Shown here: positions 30,607 to 42,991 of the stretch, in pieces
Layout: the number at the start of each line of letters is the position of its first letter
Position numbering within the stretch: position 1 is the stretch's first letter
From: Thalassia testudinum
Taxonomy: Eukaryota; Streptophyta; Magnoliopsida; Alismatales; Hydrocharitaceae
Assembly (NCBI GenBank): GCA_037157565.1
Contig: JAZHRO010000063.1
Span: 156,166,501 to 156,230,500 of the forward strand
Length of the DNA: 64,000 nt
Direction: 5' to 3'
Translations under genes and position numbers: made by a program
Notes under the pieces: generated by a model
Database searches by the model: none
What the model was told of the DNA's origin: nothing
Seen by the model: only the letters and a program-made list of their open reading frames with translations

Positions 30607-31482
30607 GACCCTCTTGGACGACCATGCACTCGATTCGGCCATCTACCTTTAGCTCCATTCTAGGTGCAGCTCCATCTCCACGAGTTCCATCATCTCCACC
30701 ACTCCACCTCCACGTCCAAGGCTAGAGAAGCTCTCCACCACCTCTCAAGAGGCTGGCCTACCCACCATTGGTCGTCCCTCTCTCTGCCTCTTACCACCTC
30801 AAGCCACCACAGGCCATTGGAGACCACATCCAATGCCCTACTTTCTCTCAGATAAGTTGTTCTTCCTAGTTTAATTCTACATTAATTTTTCTGCTTAGTA
30901 GTGTAGTCATCCTCTACCTGAAGGATGCATGCATAATCTTTCGTAGATACATGCATGCATCCATTTTCTGCTAGCTAGAATCATTGCTTTAATCATTCAC
31001 GTATAAGCTTTCCTCGAAATATGATTGTAATGACAATATTTGTGAAGGAATGAAATCATCATTTTATCTATCTCTATTATGATGATGAGTTACCTGATTT
31101 AATTTCCTATTAGATTGCAACAAAATGTCTGTTCCAGAAGGCATAGAAGATTTGACGATTAACGAATATTTTGTGGGTCGCCATCGTATAGTTAAGATAG
31201 TGCGCATAGACATGCATACTTTCAGATTCATATTATTTTTGACTCATGCGCATGTCTTACGAGTTAATGCAACCGGTGAATCATATATTCGTACTTTAAA
31301 TATCGGACTCCAATTTCAAGCAAGTAGTGAAAAGATCAAAAATCAATCTCGCTTTTCTACACGCCTACCTGAGATAGATCGGGACTCACCGTCTCATTAA
31401 TTAAAATGTTTTGTTGAGTCATCTTTTGCAACTATACTATGACGCTTTTCCTATCAAAAACGTGATCTACGAATCCAACAAA

Positions 31483-31500
31483 TGGCGCCGTTGCTGGGGA
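31483..31500 (+). other. PBS of C
   Basis: TGGCGCCGTTGCTGGGGA, one mismatch to the tRNA-Asp PBS, two bases after the LTR. Confidence 0.85.
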
Positions 31501-32660
31501 GGCGACGTGAATTTGATTTGTGATTTTTGGGAGCTTAGCATTGAAAAATTCACTATTGCTTGCTTTTTGATGTGCAGGAAATGAAGAGTGGAATCTCTGC
31601 ACACATCAGGCGCAGTTGAAAAAAAATTAGGTGCCATCACTATCCTAGCTTAGGATTTTCCTTTCTGAACCCTAGGTAGAATTTTATTTTTTAAAAAAAA
31701 TAAAAAATCTGCATATTTTCGTGAGAATAAAAAGAAATTAGGTTTTAGATTTAGGGTTCTTTTGAATCTTCAGTTAGAGTTGTTTGCAAAAAAAAAGAAA
31801 AAGAAAAAGAATTTGAAAATTTTTCCCTCCAAAAAGAAAAAAAGAGTTTTGAAAAATGTTTTGAAAAAAAATTTGAAAAAAATTAAAATAAATTGCTTTG
31901 GTGAAAATGTTTGGATTTTGAATTTCAAACTCTTTCAAAAGCCCTTTCATGATCTCGCAAAATTCGGCTAGACTTTATTTCCTAATTAAAAATTCAATTT
32001 TCAAATACTTTTTGAGCCAAAAATTATGAAATTAGGGCACAAGCTTTATTTTCAAACTAACTTTCAAATGACACCATTCATTTGAAAAAGTTTGAATTGT
32101 GGAATTTTTAAAAATTTGCGAATTACAAGGGTGTCAAACTAACTTAGATTTGAAAATTTTCAAATTTCAAAAAATGATTTCGAATAGAATGTGAATCAAG
32201 TTTGGCCAAAAATGGTAGGGTTTGAAAGATTATCAAACTAGCTTTCATTTCATATTTTTCTCAAATTTTAGGAGTTTATTTGATACTGTTTCAAATTGAA
32301 AAATAGACCAGGGGTCAAAATTCCAAATCTGACCCTTAGAACTTGCATGAACCTTAGGCTCAACTTTTAGGGTTACATTCTAGAGACCACATTGGGCTTA
32401 CCTAGACTTAATCAAGTCCAGTGGCTAGTCAATGAGCTCGGTCACCTTGTGGACCACTCACCAAAAACCCCATTTGAAGAAAAAAGTTAAGGAAAAATTG
32501 CATAAAACATGTTAATTAACTTGAATTCGTTGTCATACTATTGTGTCATCACAACCGCCTTAGCCAAACCTTAGCCAAATCTACGGGGCTGAATCAAACG
32601 ATTGTGGCTTAGAGGTACAAAGAAACAGGAGGTGAAAGCCAAAGGAAGAACCTTCCCCTT
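31501..32660 (+). other. 5' leader of C, first part
   Basis: Very A/T-rich noncoding sequence with repeated TTTGAAAA and CAAATTT words. It contains AAGCCAAAGGAAGAACCTTC-like sequence near 32636-32655, shared with the B leader. Confidence 0.6.
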
Positions 32661-32665
32661 GTCCC

Positions 32666-34385
32666 TATTGAAGCTACAGGTTGCTACGCTATCATGTTTG
32701 GTTTTGAAAACCTGTTGTAGTTTGAAAGTGAAGAACTCGTGTTCAACAAATAAAATTTATACCGGAATAGAAATCCCAAGTCGAACTCAGGGAGGCGAAT
32801 GTTTGACTTAAAAATACACATTTAATTTATTTGTCACAAAGTAAATTAATTGATTAGAAACTATCTATCTATTTACACTAAATAGAAGAGAGAGAGAGAG
32901 GATGAGAGAGAGAGAGAATATTACAAACAAAAATAAAAAAAGAGATATAGAATGAACTTGGAATTCATTATCAAAGAGATTGTTCGTTACACTAAACATT
33001 ATGACTAGAAAGCAAAAAGTGATTACACTAGAAGGCAGTAAGTCTACTCTAGAAAGTAGTAAATCTACTCTAGAAAGCAATAAAAGAATGGGGAGAGAGA
33101 TATCCTCCTCGACGGTCGCTTGGAGGACAAGTCGGATGGGACGATGCCTGGAAGACAGGGAACGGAGCAGGATGAAGGAGGATGAAGCAAGAAGAACGGG
33201 AATGAGGCAGCATGTCATTGTCATCGCGGGATCCACTTCCGAAAGGGGGATGAAAATTTGACTTTATCTCTTGAGAAGCATCCCGGGTGTGGGACAAGCT
33301 TCTCTTGAGCTTTGGAGAGGGAGAGAAGAGAAAGAAGGGATGAGAATTTCATATGGAGGGGTCTCCTTTTATAGTTGTAAGGAGTGAGGGCAATTTGGTC
33401 TTTCTAATTTGAAAATCATTAATTCAGGACCTTTAGTGACAAATAAATCCATCGCTAAAGGTCCGAATGTGGGCGTAGTGGGCGGCGTGAGCGCACTCGC
33501 TCATCTCCCCACGCTCAATGCCTTTCCACGTTCTTTAAATCTTGATCGTTCAATCGTGAGATCAAATGGCTGAGAGCACTCTCGCCGCACCTCTTCAAGC
33601 CGCAACGCCCGCATTTGATGACACGTCACGCACGAGTGTGCAATAGCGCGTGGGCGCTATTGAGCACTCACGACCGTTCGATCGCGATCCACCGCTGCTT
33701 GCGCCCACTCGCCCACTCCTCATGACTCGATCCTGCGTCTCTCCTTCACGCAAGCGCTCTCACCCACTACGCTGCAAAGGGGAAATGGGTGCGCGGTTGA
33801 ATTGAGGTACGGCTGCCCATGGCCGTTGGATGGCGATCCAACGACCACAATTCAACGCACGATAGAAGGGTGCAGTCGGCTCCAAAATCAGCTGGGCTGG
33901 TTTGGGCGGCTGAGATGGCCCCACTGGCGCCATCTTGGCTATCCATCTTCTAGATGATGTAGATGGTGCCATGGTTGTCGGATTTAGTTGATTTTCACAT
34001 TGTTAGGCTGCGATCGTCAATCTGAATCCATCTGTGTGGTTGGATTTGTCGTTTAAAGTGTGGATTCACACCATCTTCGCCCTTGATCTTCTAGGGTTCC
34101 CCAGTCTCTATCTGATGCTACAAATGTCTAATTATGGCGATCTTGGAGTCGCTGAACTCCAATCGTCGCCCTGATCAAATCTGTACTGTTGGATCTTCGA
34201 TCCGAGGCCCCAATAAAAATTTGCACTCTCTCTGAACATAAAAGGAGACAATTAACCTCCATTTTATTCAAACTAATCTAAATGCAAGATGATGCATGCT
34301 ATGCAATATTTATATATGCAATGCAATTTTATGCTTAAGAACATGCATAAGTGACATCTTATGCAATGTGAACATGTTTACATCA
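32666..34385 (-). mobile_element. H: solo LTR related to B
   Basis: 1720 bp in minus orientation, flanked by GTCCC (32661-32665 and 34386-34390). The right border is TTTACATCA as in B; the left border reads TATTGAAG where B has TGATGAG, so the terminal TG appears mutated to TA. Internal landmarks match B: U5 block CGCCTCCCTGAGTTCGACTT (minus, about 32780-32802), GA-rich run (32887-32918), TATA box (33368-33374, minus). No PBS or internal sequence. Confidence 0.75.
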
Positions 34386-34390
34386 GTCCC

Positions 34391-34866
34391 CTTGTCTAGA
34401 TTGGCTGGGTTAGATTAGGGGATTAGGATTACTTGCATTCAGCTGTATGACAAATTTTTCTTCATAAATTAGAATCTTAACAAAAAATCCAATCACCTAA
34501 CCCTAAGAACCAATTGATTGACAAGGTCTTAGCCTTATCTGGATTGGCTGCACCAACCCAGGGGTTGGTTGGTGTATACAAGGAAGGAGGTCACTTAGAC
34601 CTCAACTGGTTGGATCTTGGGAGCCAGTCCCGAGGCGAAGGTGATTCGTCGCATTGCCCGAACCATCTTCTCACCCTTCTTCTACTCTCATAGCCGAGGT
34701 GGCTAACCCTAGACCTGGACCTAGACCTGATCAGGATCCAGCAAATCTAGACCCGATGGCTCATCTGGAAGCTCGGGTTGTTGAATCAGAACAACCTTGG
34801 GAACCAAACCCAAGGTGGCAAAGATGACTTTTCTCTTCGCCTGATCCTTCTCCTAGGGTTGCTGAA
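34391..34866 (+). other. 5' leader of C, second part
   Basis: Noncoding continuation of the C leader after solo LTR H, up to the first ATG of the decayed ORF. Confidence 0.5.
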
Positions 34867-35821
34867 ATGGTTAACCTATATCCTAACCTTGGTCAGTATG
34901 ACCAATACCAATTGGTCCCACAAAGGACCCCTTCTTATGTCCCAGGGTATGAATTTCATAATTTTGCATCTCACCAATGGAACATTGGTAGACCTGACTC
35001 ACCTCCTGGAACCCCTGATGAATTGCCACTGCATATGTGACCACATTTTAGATTGCAACGAATGATAGAAAGGACTAAGGAAAAGGTCACAATTTATATA
35101 CATGAAGTCCAGACTACCACTGATCCGGAACATAGATGAGCTTGGATTCTAGCTTGAGAAGCTTTAATGACGGTCCTTCAGGAATTAGAATTCGTGACAA
35201 GGCTAACCAAACAGAATCAGACACTTCAAGAAATACTGCTTTTGCAGTATTAACTGGAGAATGGCTTTGAGGACCTCGAAGAACCTGAAGTGACTACACT
35301 TGAAAGTGCTACAAGGGATTCGTTGGGTCAGACACTCAGAATGAATTCATGGGGAGAAACATCTCGTGTGGATATGGGACATGAGCCGGGAATATCCCGA
35401 ATGTACTCATCGGAGAACCCCATTCGTGAAAATGGTGAGGAAAGGATTAGTATCTCCAAAACTGACGCTCAACCTGAATACCCTAAATCATGGGTTGGAT
35501 AACTTGGCTAAGAGGAAGGAGGTAGATCCACTTGAGGATATGGATCATGATGGAAACCCTAAGGTACAAGCACTCCATTTGGAAGAATCAATCACTCCTG
35601 ATGACCATACATTCTTAGATGAATTGAATGCAGCACCTGGATTTGACACTACTGATCAGTATAAGTCACTTCCCATGGGAAGTGAATTCGATTTGAATCC
35701 AACATCATCTGATTTGCATCTTTTTCCTTTCGCCTACCAGGGTGATGATGGAAACTTTGAGACTGCACTCTCTACTCTTAATGCTGATATCCAGATATTA
35801 GGAATGGCTTGGGATGATTTG
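34867..35821 (+). pseudogene. Decayed acidic ORF of C, N-terminal part
   Basis: An ORF opens at ATG 34867 with a Tyr/Pro/Gln-rich N-terminus, then continues with in-frame stops at 35038-35040 and three more before about 35240, several of which look like C-to-T changes. The frame keeps coding character: basic helical and Leu/Glu-rich segments (about 35050-35270). A shift near 35500 leads into an acidic open stretch to 35821, where F is inserted. No gag or pol motif is seen. By position, N-terminal composition, coiled-coil-like middle and acidic tail it corresponds to A ORF1; function unknown. Confidence 0.6.
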
Positions 35822-36759
35822 TGATGAGAGCCTCATCATGAGCCATAACTAGCTCATTTTGACCCAATAAAGAAGATAAAAGCTCCTACATAACCTGGAA
35901 GAAGGCCTAACTGAAGGAACAAGTGCTCTGAGAAGAAAACATGAAATAAAGGTTAAAACTGCAATTTTACCATTGCAATACAGAAACGGGATTTCTCAGA
36001 GGCAAAACATAGGTCAAATGGTCTAAATGAGATAAAAAGAGGGTTGAGTCAATCAGAAATGGGTTCATGTGCAATCTAAGAACTAAACGACACTTGGTAA
36101 CCCTAAAACAGACCCGCTTAAATTAAACAAGGTTTCGGTCAGAAAAAAAAGCAAGTAAACCCTCTAAAAATCATGGAAAAACATCCTCTAGGGTTTAGAA
36201 CACTTAATTTGGCCTTTGGAACCTAGTTTGACCTAGATTAGGGTCCTAGCTCTTCAATTAACCTAATTTGGGTTTTTACAAAAAATGTCCAGTCAAACGA
36301 GGTCAAACCTGAAATCCAACTTCTCCATTGGATTCATTAGGTCCAAATTAGGTTTATACGAAAATTTGGACCTAAGGAGAGGTCATCTTGACCTACTTTG
36401 CAATTTAGTACACCCAAATCACAAATTGGTCCCTATCTTTTGAATACCTTTACGGAGAGCCCCCTAGGTTCCTTGCCTCCTTTGCAAACCGGTCCTGCCG
36501 CCATTGCTAGGGCAGAAGCGAGCTCCGGCGAGGTTCAGAGAGGGATTTCTCTCTAATCCCTCAGAGATTCCCTCCCAGAAATGGAAGGAGGATTCTCTGA
36601 GGAATTCCCTTCCTTATAAATCCAATTACAATCGCTGGTGTGAACCCAATCTCTCGTGCGAACGCGCGAGAGATTTGGGTATCCACCTTCCTTCCAACTC
36701 TGGCAAGTCGGCAGACCTAATTGCACGCTCTCCACGCGCTGATAGGAGCGGCCAGCACC

Positions 36760-36766
36760 TATAAAA
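36760..36766 (+). promoter_or_regulatory. TATA box of F 5' LTR
   Basis: TATAAAA in CAGCACCTATAAAACAACC; the 3' LTR copy is at 43930-43936. Confidence 0.6.
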
Positions 36767-38292
36767 CAACCCCCAGAGCCTGCCGCAGGAGGGAAGCTTG
36801 ATTTGGCCGAGTGTCCACCCCCAATTCGTCTCCTCCTGCCCGGCCGAAAGTCCCAGCAAGCTCCGGCGAGCCCCCCTCCCCTCCCTCTTCGCTCTGTCAA
36901 AAAACCAGTGGCAGAGTTAGCTTTCTGACTTCCCTCCGCGTCGCGCAGTACCCGCGCACGCCGCCTCAGCCCCGTCGTCGCCGCCGTTCTCCCCCACTGG
37001 GCGTCATCTTCCCCGGCGACAGCAGGTACTGCTGTCCGCCTTCCGTCCCCTTTCATCCTTACAATTAGGTTAGAACTCCTCTCCATCCTCTCCTCTCTCT
37101 TTTCCCCCTGTTATCTCATTTGATTACCCCTCGACCGACGCTGACCACCCTTATCTTCCACATCACCGACCGACCTCCGGTGAGCCGCTTCCACCATTCC
37201 AGCCCCCCACACGGCTCGCCAACCACCTCGAGAGCTCCGCCTCACCACCAGGAACTCGCTCCACCCTACAACTGCCACTCCAGACCTCCATAATCACCCC
37301 CCGAACAACCCACCATCTCCGGCCACAGGTTGACCTAGGCACGCACGCCTAGGCCGACCGGCAACCTGCAGCATCGTCCACCGCCTTCGCCGTGCCACGG
37401 CGAAGGTCTCTAGCTGATCTGATTGGGCCGAGAGGCTCGTTTTGTGTATGACAGTGTTTGAGCCGCTGCCGCCATGGACGACCTCTGGTGAAGCTCCAAC
37501 AAAGCTCCAGGCATCAGGCTTCCCAGGCTGCAGATGCAGGAGACTCACGCGAGTGTCGCGAGGTGAGTGACCCCAGCACGGAGCGCCAGCAGAGCCATCC
37601 GCTTGGGCAATTGCATACGAGAGTCTGCGGGCACGCGTGAAATCAGGGCGGAATGTTTAGTCCCACATCGTGGGATTGCATCACTCAGGTATGCTATAAA
37701 TTGTATTTATGCATTAAGCTGGTTGCCTCCGTAAGCACAGGGGTGAGGTCCCTCACTGACCCCACACCCGCCTCGTCCGCGGCTTGACCACGCGGATCTG
37801 GCGGATCCGACCTGACCTAGACCTATGCACTCCTCGCGCATCGTCACCTGCAGGTGCGCCTGGTCCCGGGTACGATCTGACCCGATTATGTTTGTGGCTC
37901 TGGGAGAGCGTCCCTGAGTGAATTGCTTGAGAGAGAGAGAGACGTGTGGGTAGAGGGTGAAGGGTTAGGTTTTGCTCCTGTGCAGGCCAGGCTGAACGCA
38001 AGAGAAGAAGGACTTGGCCGCTACAGAAGAAGAAGAAGGAAAGGCAAGGCGAAGAAGAAAAGAAAGAAGAAACAGGATAGAGAAGAAGAAGAAAGAAAGA
38101 AGCCTTCGCAGGAGAAGGAAAGCAGAAGAAGAAAGAGTAAGACATAGAGAAGAAGAGAGGCAAAGAAAGATTAGAAGATCAAAAGAAGAAGCAGAAGGCT
38201 TCGCAAGACAAGAAAGAAAGCAGAGAAAGAAGCAAACGAAGAAGAAAATGAGAGAGACTGCATAAGAAGAAGAAAAGGAGAAATAGTTTTAA

Positions 38293-38318
38293 GACGTCTG
38301 ATCTTGTGATCAGACGTC
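38293..38318 (+). repeat. GACGTC hairpin in F
   Basis: GACGTCTGATC (38293-38303) and GATCAGACGTC (38308-38318), 11-nt perfect arms, loop TTGT. The identical copy in the 3' LTR is at 45465-45490. Confidence 0.85.
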
Positions 38319-38561
38319 CAATTTCATATTTTTGTCCTAATTATTTTTAATTGCATACATTCACATTTGAATTGATATTTTGAGTAAATTAGAGTGTTTA
38401 ATTACATTTTGACTGGTAGTAAATTTCATTTGCTCCCTGTGATCGACCTCGGATACTCCGGTCTTCGAGTAATAAAATTTTTTATATTTGTTTAGACATT
38501 TTGTCGGTTATACTACAACGTGACATCCTTTAAACCCGCACAAAAACGTCGACAAACATTT

Positions 38562-38579
38562 TGGCGCCGTTGCCGGGGA
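38562..38579 (+). other. PBS of F
   Basis: Perfect TGGCGCCGTTGCCGGGGA, three bases after the LTR, same spacing as D'. Confidence 0.9.
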
Positions 38580-39700
38580 GCAATGCGCAATTTACCACTA
38601 GTCTCTACATTCTTTTTATCATATTGAACACTAACTTGCCCTACTTTGCTTTGATATGATCTTGTAGGTACTTCATGAGAAAATCTATCCCGCAAGTCAA
38701 CCACTCCAGGGCAGGTAATTTCTTTTCTTCCTTAATCATCCCCTAATCTTTGAAAGACAAAAGGAAGAAAATTAATTTAGGAATCGATTGCCTTCTTTAT
38801 ATAGTAATCACCATCTCTAAGGCAAAATATTTCCTGATTTTGCGAAAATTTCTACAAATATTCTTGAAGTTGGAGTGATTTTTTTTTCCCATCCCACAAA
38901 TTCTTGTGCCTAATTGAAATAACGCTTAATCTCGGCGGACCACACACTTCTTGTTTATAAGTCCAAAGAGAACTTTTGAAAAAGAAAAAGAGGATTAGAA
39001 AGAGAACCAAATTAGGGTTTCCACATTAGGGTCTTGAAGCGCTAGTCACACATGCCTGTGTAAAAGGAAATAAACCCTCCCGCGTCAGTGTGCTACCCAA
39101 GCCCTTGATTGAAGAAAGCTAAATAAGACAAACCCTAAAATTGAGCTCTAAAATCACTTGAATCTTAAAATTTTCTTTTGACCTAATAACCTGGGAGTCA
39201 AATCAGGGTGATCTCTAGGCTCCGAGCTTAGAATCATTCTGCCATCTATAGGACAGGTCAGGTGAAGTTGACCCCTTGGGTCAACCAACCTCTAAATTAG
39301 GTCACAATACCAAAAACATCTAAAGTTCAAGTGAGAACCCTAAAAGCACCTTTGAAATAAAAAGTGATAGACTTAAGAGGTCAAGGTCCCCATTCTGGTC
39401 TACCTGGAATCTCAGTGACAAGAGAGGTCGGGTGGGGGAAACCCTGTAACCCGTAGGGACACTCTACCGTGTAGGGGTCTTTGCGGGACTCTCCCTCTCT
39501 GGCTGCCCAGGTAATTCTCAGGTGGACGATATTCGAATCCAGGGGTCCATCCGCCCCGAACCTCCATAGTCATCCAAACATCTTTTGGGTGTCTTGATTG
39601 GGTCAAGAACATCTCCAGTCCTGCATCTTTTCTCTTTAGAGCACACACACTCATTTTCAGTGGGACTCGTTATTCAGATCTGATCGCTTCATAACACATC
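38580..39700 (+). other. 5' leader of F
   Basis: Noncoding. A donor-like GGCAGGTAATTT lies at about 38710. The segment 39370-39610 closely matches the D' leader (23640-23879, opposite strand), while the first several hundred bases differ. Confidence 0.7.
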
Positions 39701-41374
39701 TTGAGTCAAACTCTGATCTTGATTCCACCACCTGATCCAAATATGCAGCCGAACCACCTAGGACTACCATTCAAGAAACCTGAATACCAGAGATCCATGA
39801 GAGATAAAATGATTGAGGATGCCATGCGATTTTATGAAAATGAAGAAACCTCAACAACAGTTGGAAACATTCAGGTTGATGTCCCAACAACCACAACCTT
39901 TGTCATAACTTGTGCCCAAGTATTATTAGCAGAAGCCAACAAAGGATCAACCCGTGACTTGCTCATTACTGCATACATTGAGATAGAAAAATTACACAAT
40001 AGTGACTACCTTCAATGTATGACAAATCCTCGACTTTGGAAGCAACACCAAGATAGTCTTGAAAAATGGGAAGAGATAATGAGATTAATAAAATAAGTGA
40101 TTGATCAGAAATACCCGTACATACCGCCAATAGAGGATGATCTATCTTGGAACAACATCGAGGATAAATCTGACCTCGGGTTTGAGGCACAAAATGGTTG
40201 TGGATTCCCAACCCAGATGGAGTATAATGCACCTGATATTGAAGAAGGTTGGGAAGCTCCAAATGCAGGAAAAGACCATGATGAGCCCATTTTAGAATCC
40301 CAAGACTCCTGCAAGTATGAGAGTAGAACTGAACCTCTCGAGGGTGTAAATTCCGTCCCTTATTCTGATAAGGTGGCCCTCGAAGGTTATTCAGACCTAA
40401 ATTCTAGTAATTCAACCCACATCCTAAGCCTAGAACCCAGATCTGAAACATATTTTGAAGATTTCAAGGCCCCCGATGAAGAAAATCAATCTCTTAATGA
40501 AGAATATGATTTTGGGCCTCGATTTGATGAATATCCCTCGTCAACCTCCTCAGAGGAATGAATCTATTTTGCGGAAGTCATGCCAATCTACGACACAGAA
40601 ATCAAGGAGTTGGACGAGCAAGGTTTCAATTGGGTCTGCCCTACTAGCTTAGAATCTGAGCCTCTACCAGATAAGGATACCCTTTTAAGCTCAGAATTAA
40701 CATTTAGGTTAGATCCCAGTCAGGCTGATGAATATACAACATATGATTTATTCTATGGTGGAACTCATGATCTAGAATCTCATTCAAACTTTGATTTTCG
40801 CAAACTCTCCGACGATCTCAAATCTGACCATAACATCAGAGAAAATCTGCCTCCTGATTATAACATGTCAATCTTCTTTGAAGCCACCTGCTCCACATAT
40901 ACAGAACCAATCAAAACCCGTTCCCCACCCCGACCCGCAACCGGACTCAATTTCTATTCCGATTCACCTCTCACTGAGCCGTTTGCAGATGATTCAACTC
41001 CATATCTAGACCAGGTATCGGGTACTGATCAGACCACAAATCAGGAGCCTCCATCCTTTGATCACCTCTGTAGGGATTCCACACCTTACATGGATAATTT
41101 TTTGGAACCCTACTTTGACCAGGCTGATTCGACTCAGCCTGAACCCGAGTTTTCACTTCCATATCCATCAGAACGTCACTGCATATGGTGGGTTCCGCAT
41201 CTTCTGATCTACATCTATCAACCCACCAGACTTATTGGGTTCGAGCTACATCATCAGCCCACTGATCTCAACAAGCACCTGGTTGGACCAACCAGGCTCT
41301 TAATCAAGGTGATTGTTTTCCAAAACTCCATTGATTTGACCACTTCCTCTCCACCCGATTTTCTGCTCGGCTGA
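39701..41374 (+). pseudogene. Acidic ORF of F with two in-frame stops
   Basis: One frame stays open over 558 codons except for TAA at 40094-40096 and TGA at 40559-40561. The first segment (131 codons; alternative start at 39743) has helical, mixed-charge sequence; the second and third (up to 41374) are rich in Asp, Glu, Ser, Pro and Tyr. No retroviral enzyme or zinc-knuckle motif. Length (about 555) and composition match A ORF1 (523). Stops could be decay or readthrough; the retained frame after both suggests recent loss. Unknown function. Confidence 0.6.
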
Positions 41375-41641
41375 AGGCATTAAATTTAGCGCTTAACGGG
41401 AGGCAACCCATCATCCCAAACACAGAGACCCGTCTGATTATCCATCTGGACTCCACGTCTATTGCACCTTGAGACCAGCCTTAGACAGAGGATCCCACCT
41501 CTGGTACACGTATCAGAGCTTGAAATCATCCGCATCAGTCATTTACGACCCATTTACCCACCCGATGTATCCTGTTCTAAGCCCCTGACCTCAACACTAA
41601 TTCCCACCCTCTGTTTACAATGAGGACATTGCAAAACTTAG

Positions 41642-41653
41642 GCATGGGGGGGT
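41642..41653 (+). other. Internal polypurine tract of F
   Basis: GCATGGGGGGGT after AATGAGGACATTGCAAAACT; 1.34 kb upstream of the 3' LTR. Confidence 0.6.
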
Positions 41654-42398
41654 GATAAAGTGCATACATACAGAACCAAGAAAAAAATCAGGAGTCTCAC
41701 ACACAAAAAAATTTGCATATGTCAAAAACGCAAAAAAAATTGAAAAAAAATAAGAAAAAGAACAAAAAAATGGGGGGAGGGAGGAAATTTTGTGAGCCAC
41801 TTAAGCATAAGGAGGAGAAAAAGAAGAAAAATGACAAAAAGGAGCACAAAATGAAAATGAAAAGAAATAGTCATTAGTCAAAGATTAAGGGGTTAACTGA
41901 AGTTCTAGACCGAATCAAGAAAAAGAAAAGAAAAGTGCTACAGAGATATAATAAGAGATTAGAGGGAACGCTGGTCTTAGGCTTTTTGGGCTAGTACCTT
42001 TAGCTTAAAAATTCACGTATCCGTTAAAATCTGGATAATCCTCAGGAGGTTGAGGAAAATGCGTAGCTTGAGTATTAGGTCTAAGGCTTAGGAAGTATTC
42101 GGCCTCGTTAACTGACCTCCGGTTTGCGGGATTCGGTAACCTAAGCACCCAAATTCACACACAGTCTGGTTCAGTGCGCATAAACATCCAAATCACGCGA
42201 AAAGCGTTTAATGTTCTGAAAAAGTCACCTAGATTAGGAGCGGTCAATCAACACAAATTGATTTGGACGAGTTCCCAGCGTAGAGAGGCGGGAAATTCCC
42301 CTCGAAGATGCGTAACAACATATCGTCTCCTCGGTGCTTGTCTCTTAGGATATTTAAATATCCTCCCGGGGGCATGTAAGCACTCTGCTGGTTCAGAT

Positions 42399-42547
42399 AC
42401 CATGGGTGGCATTATCACGAAATGTCGATTGCCAGGGTTTGGATTCGGCCACGAAACGCCATGGGTGGGATTATCTCGAAATCTCGAAAGCCAGGGTTCT
42501 GGGGGTTGCCATGGGCGGGATTATCTCGAAATCTCGAAAGCCAGGGA
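42399..42547 (+). repeat. Triple CATGGGTGG...TCTCGAAA...GCCAGGG repeat (F)
   Basis: Units at 42399-42437, 42458-42496 and 42508-42547. It is preceded by TCTCTTAGGATATTTAAATA and GGGGGCATGTAAGCACTC, which also precede the repeat in A and D'. Confidence 0.8.
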
Positions 42548-42957
42548 CCTTTGAGGATTGATGATGGGGATGAGGAATCCGATACAGACCGTGTTGAGAA
42601 GCTAATCCGAAGCTAGAAATAAAAAGAAAAGAGAGAGAAAAGCTCTCCAAACAAATAAATCTTCTCTCTCTCTTACAAAAAACGCACTGCAAACTGAACT
42701 TAGGCTAAAAATGTCTCAAGCACGGGTGCTTTAACCGCGGAGTCCAACAAACCCTAGGTTAGTTTCTGTGGGCTGTAGAAACCTTTGCAGAAGACTGAGG
42801 CTAAAGCGGAACAGGTCCGAATTTTGGTTGGTACTTGAGTACCTCTAGGCCTATTGTCAGCATTCCTACCTAAATCACAAAATAAAAAGAGAAGCACTTT
42901 TCATAGTTGTTGACAGACACTCAGGGTCTAGAACGGAAGTTAAAACTTTGAAATTTT

Positions 42958-42991
42958 GCTAAGGGACTAGCAAAAGCTAGGCATGGGGGTA
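42958..42991 (+). other. Stem-loop and 3' polypurine tract of F
   Basis: GCTAAGGGACTAGC (42958-42971) then GCATGGGGGTA (42981-42991), abutting the LTR. Confidence 0.8.

Larger units (their letters stand above)
29246..31480 (+). repeat. 5' LTR of C, main part
   Basis: Starts inside the LTR (the first seven bases are at 389-395) and ends GAATCCAACA before the PBS. It aligns with 48374-50071 plus 63478-64000. It contains a TATAAAA box (30600-30606), a CA-rich run (30365-30395), a hairpin with 13-nt arms (29739-29778) and the U5 block near 31365-31390. Confidence 0.88.
35822..38558 (+). repeat. 5' LTR of F
   Basis: 2737 bp, TGATGAGAGCCTCATCATG...GACAAACA. TATAAAA at 36760-36766, U3 inverted repeat 36648-36675, GAA-rich purine block 38010-38280, GACGTC hairpin 38293-38318, U5 block TTTGCTCCCTGTGATCGACC (about 38429). 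Confidence 0.92.
41375..42957 (+). other. 3' noncoding region of F
   Basis: It begins with the post-ORF box TTAGCGCTTAACGGGAGGCA (about 41387-41406), then the internal polypurine tract (41642-41653), AG-rich sequence, and the triple motif (42399-42547). Most of it aligns with the D' 3' region in inverse orientation. Confidence 0.75.

Noticed and set aside
31125..31400. 91-codon ORF in the C 5' LTR
   Set aside because: The start is retained in the 3' LTR (63667) but a stop comes early there, and it lies in the LTR R/U5 region; no evidence of coding beyond chance.
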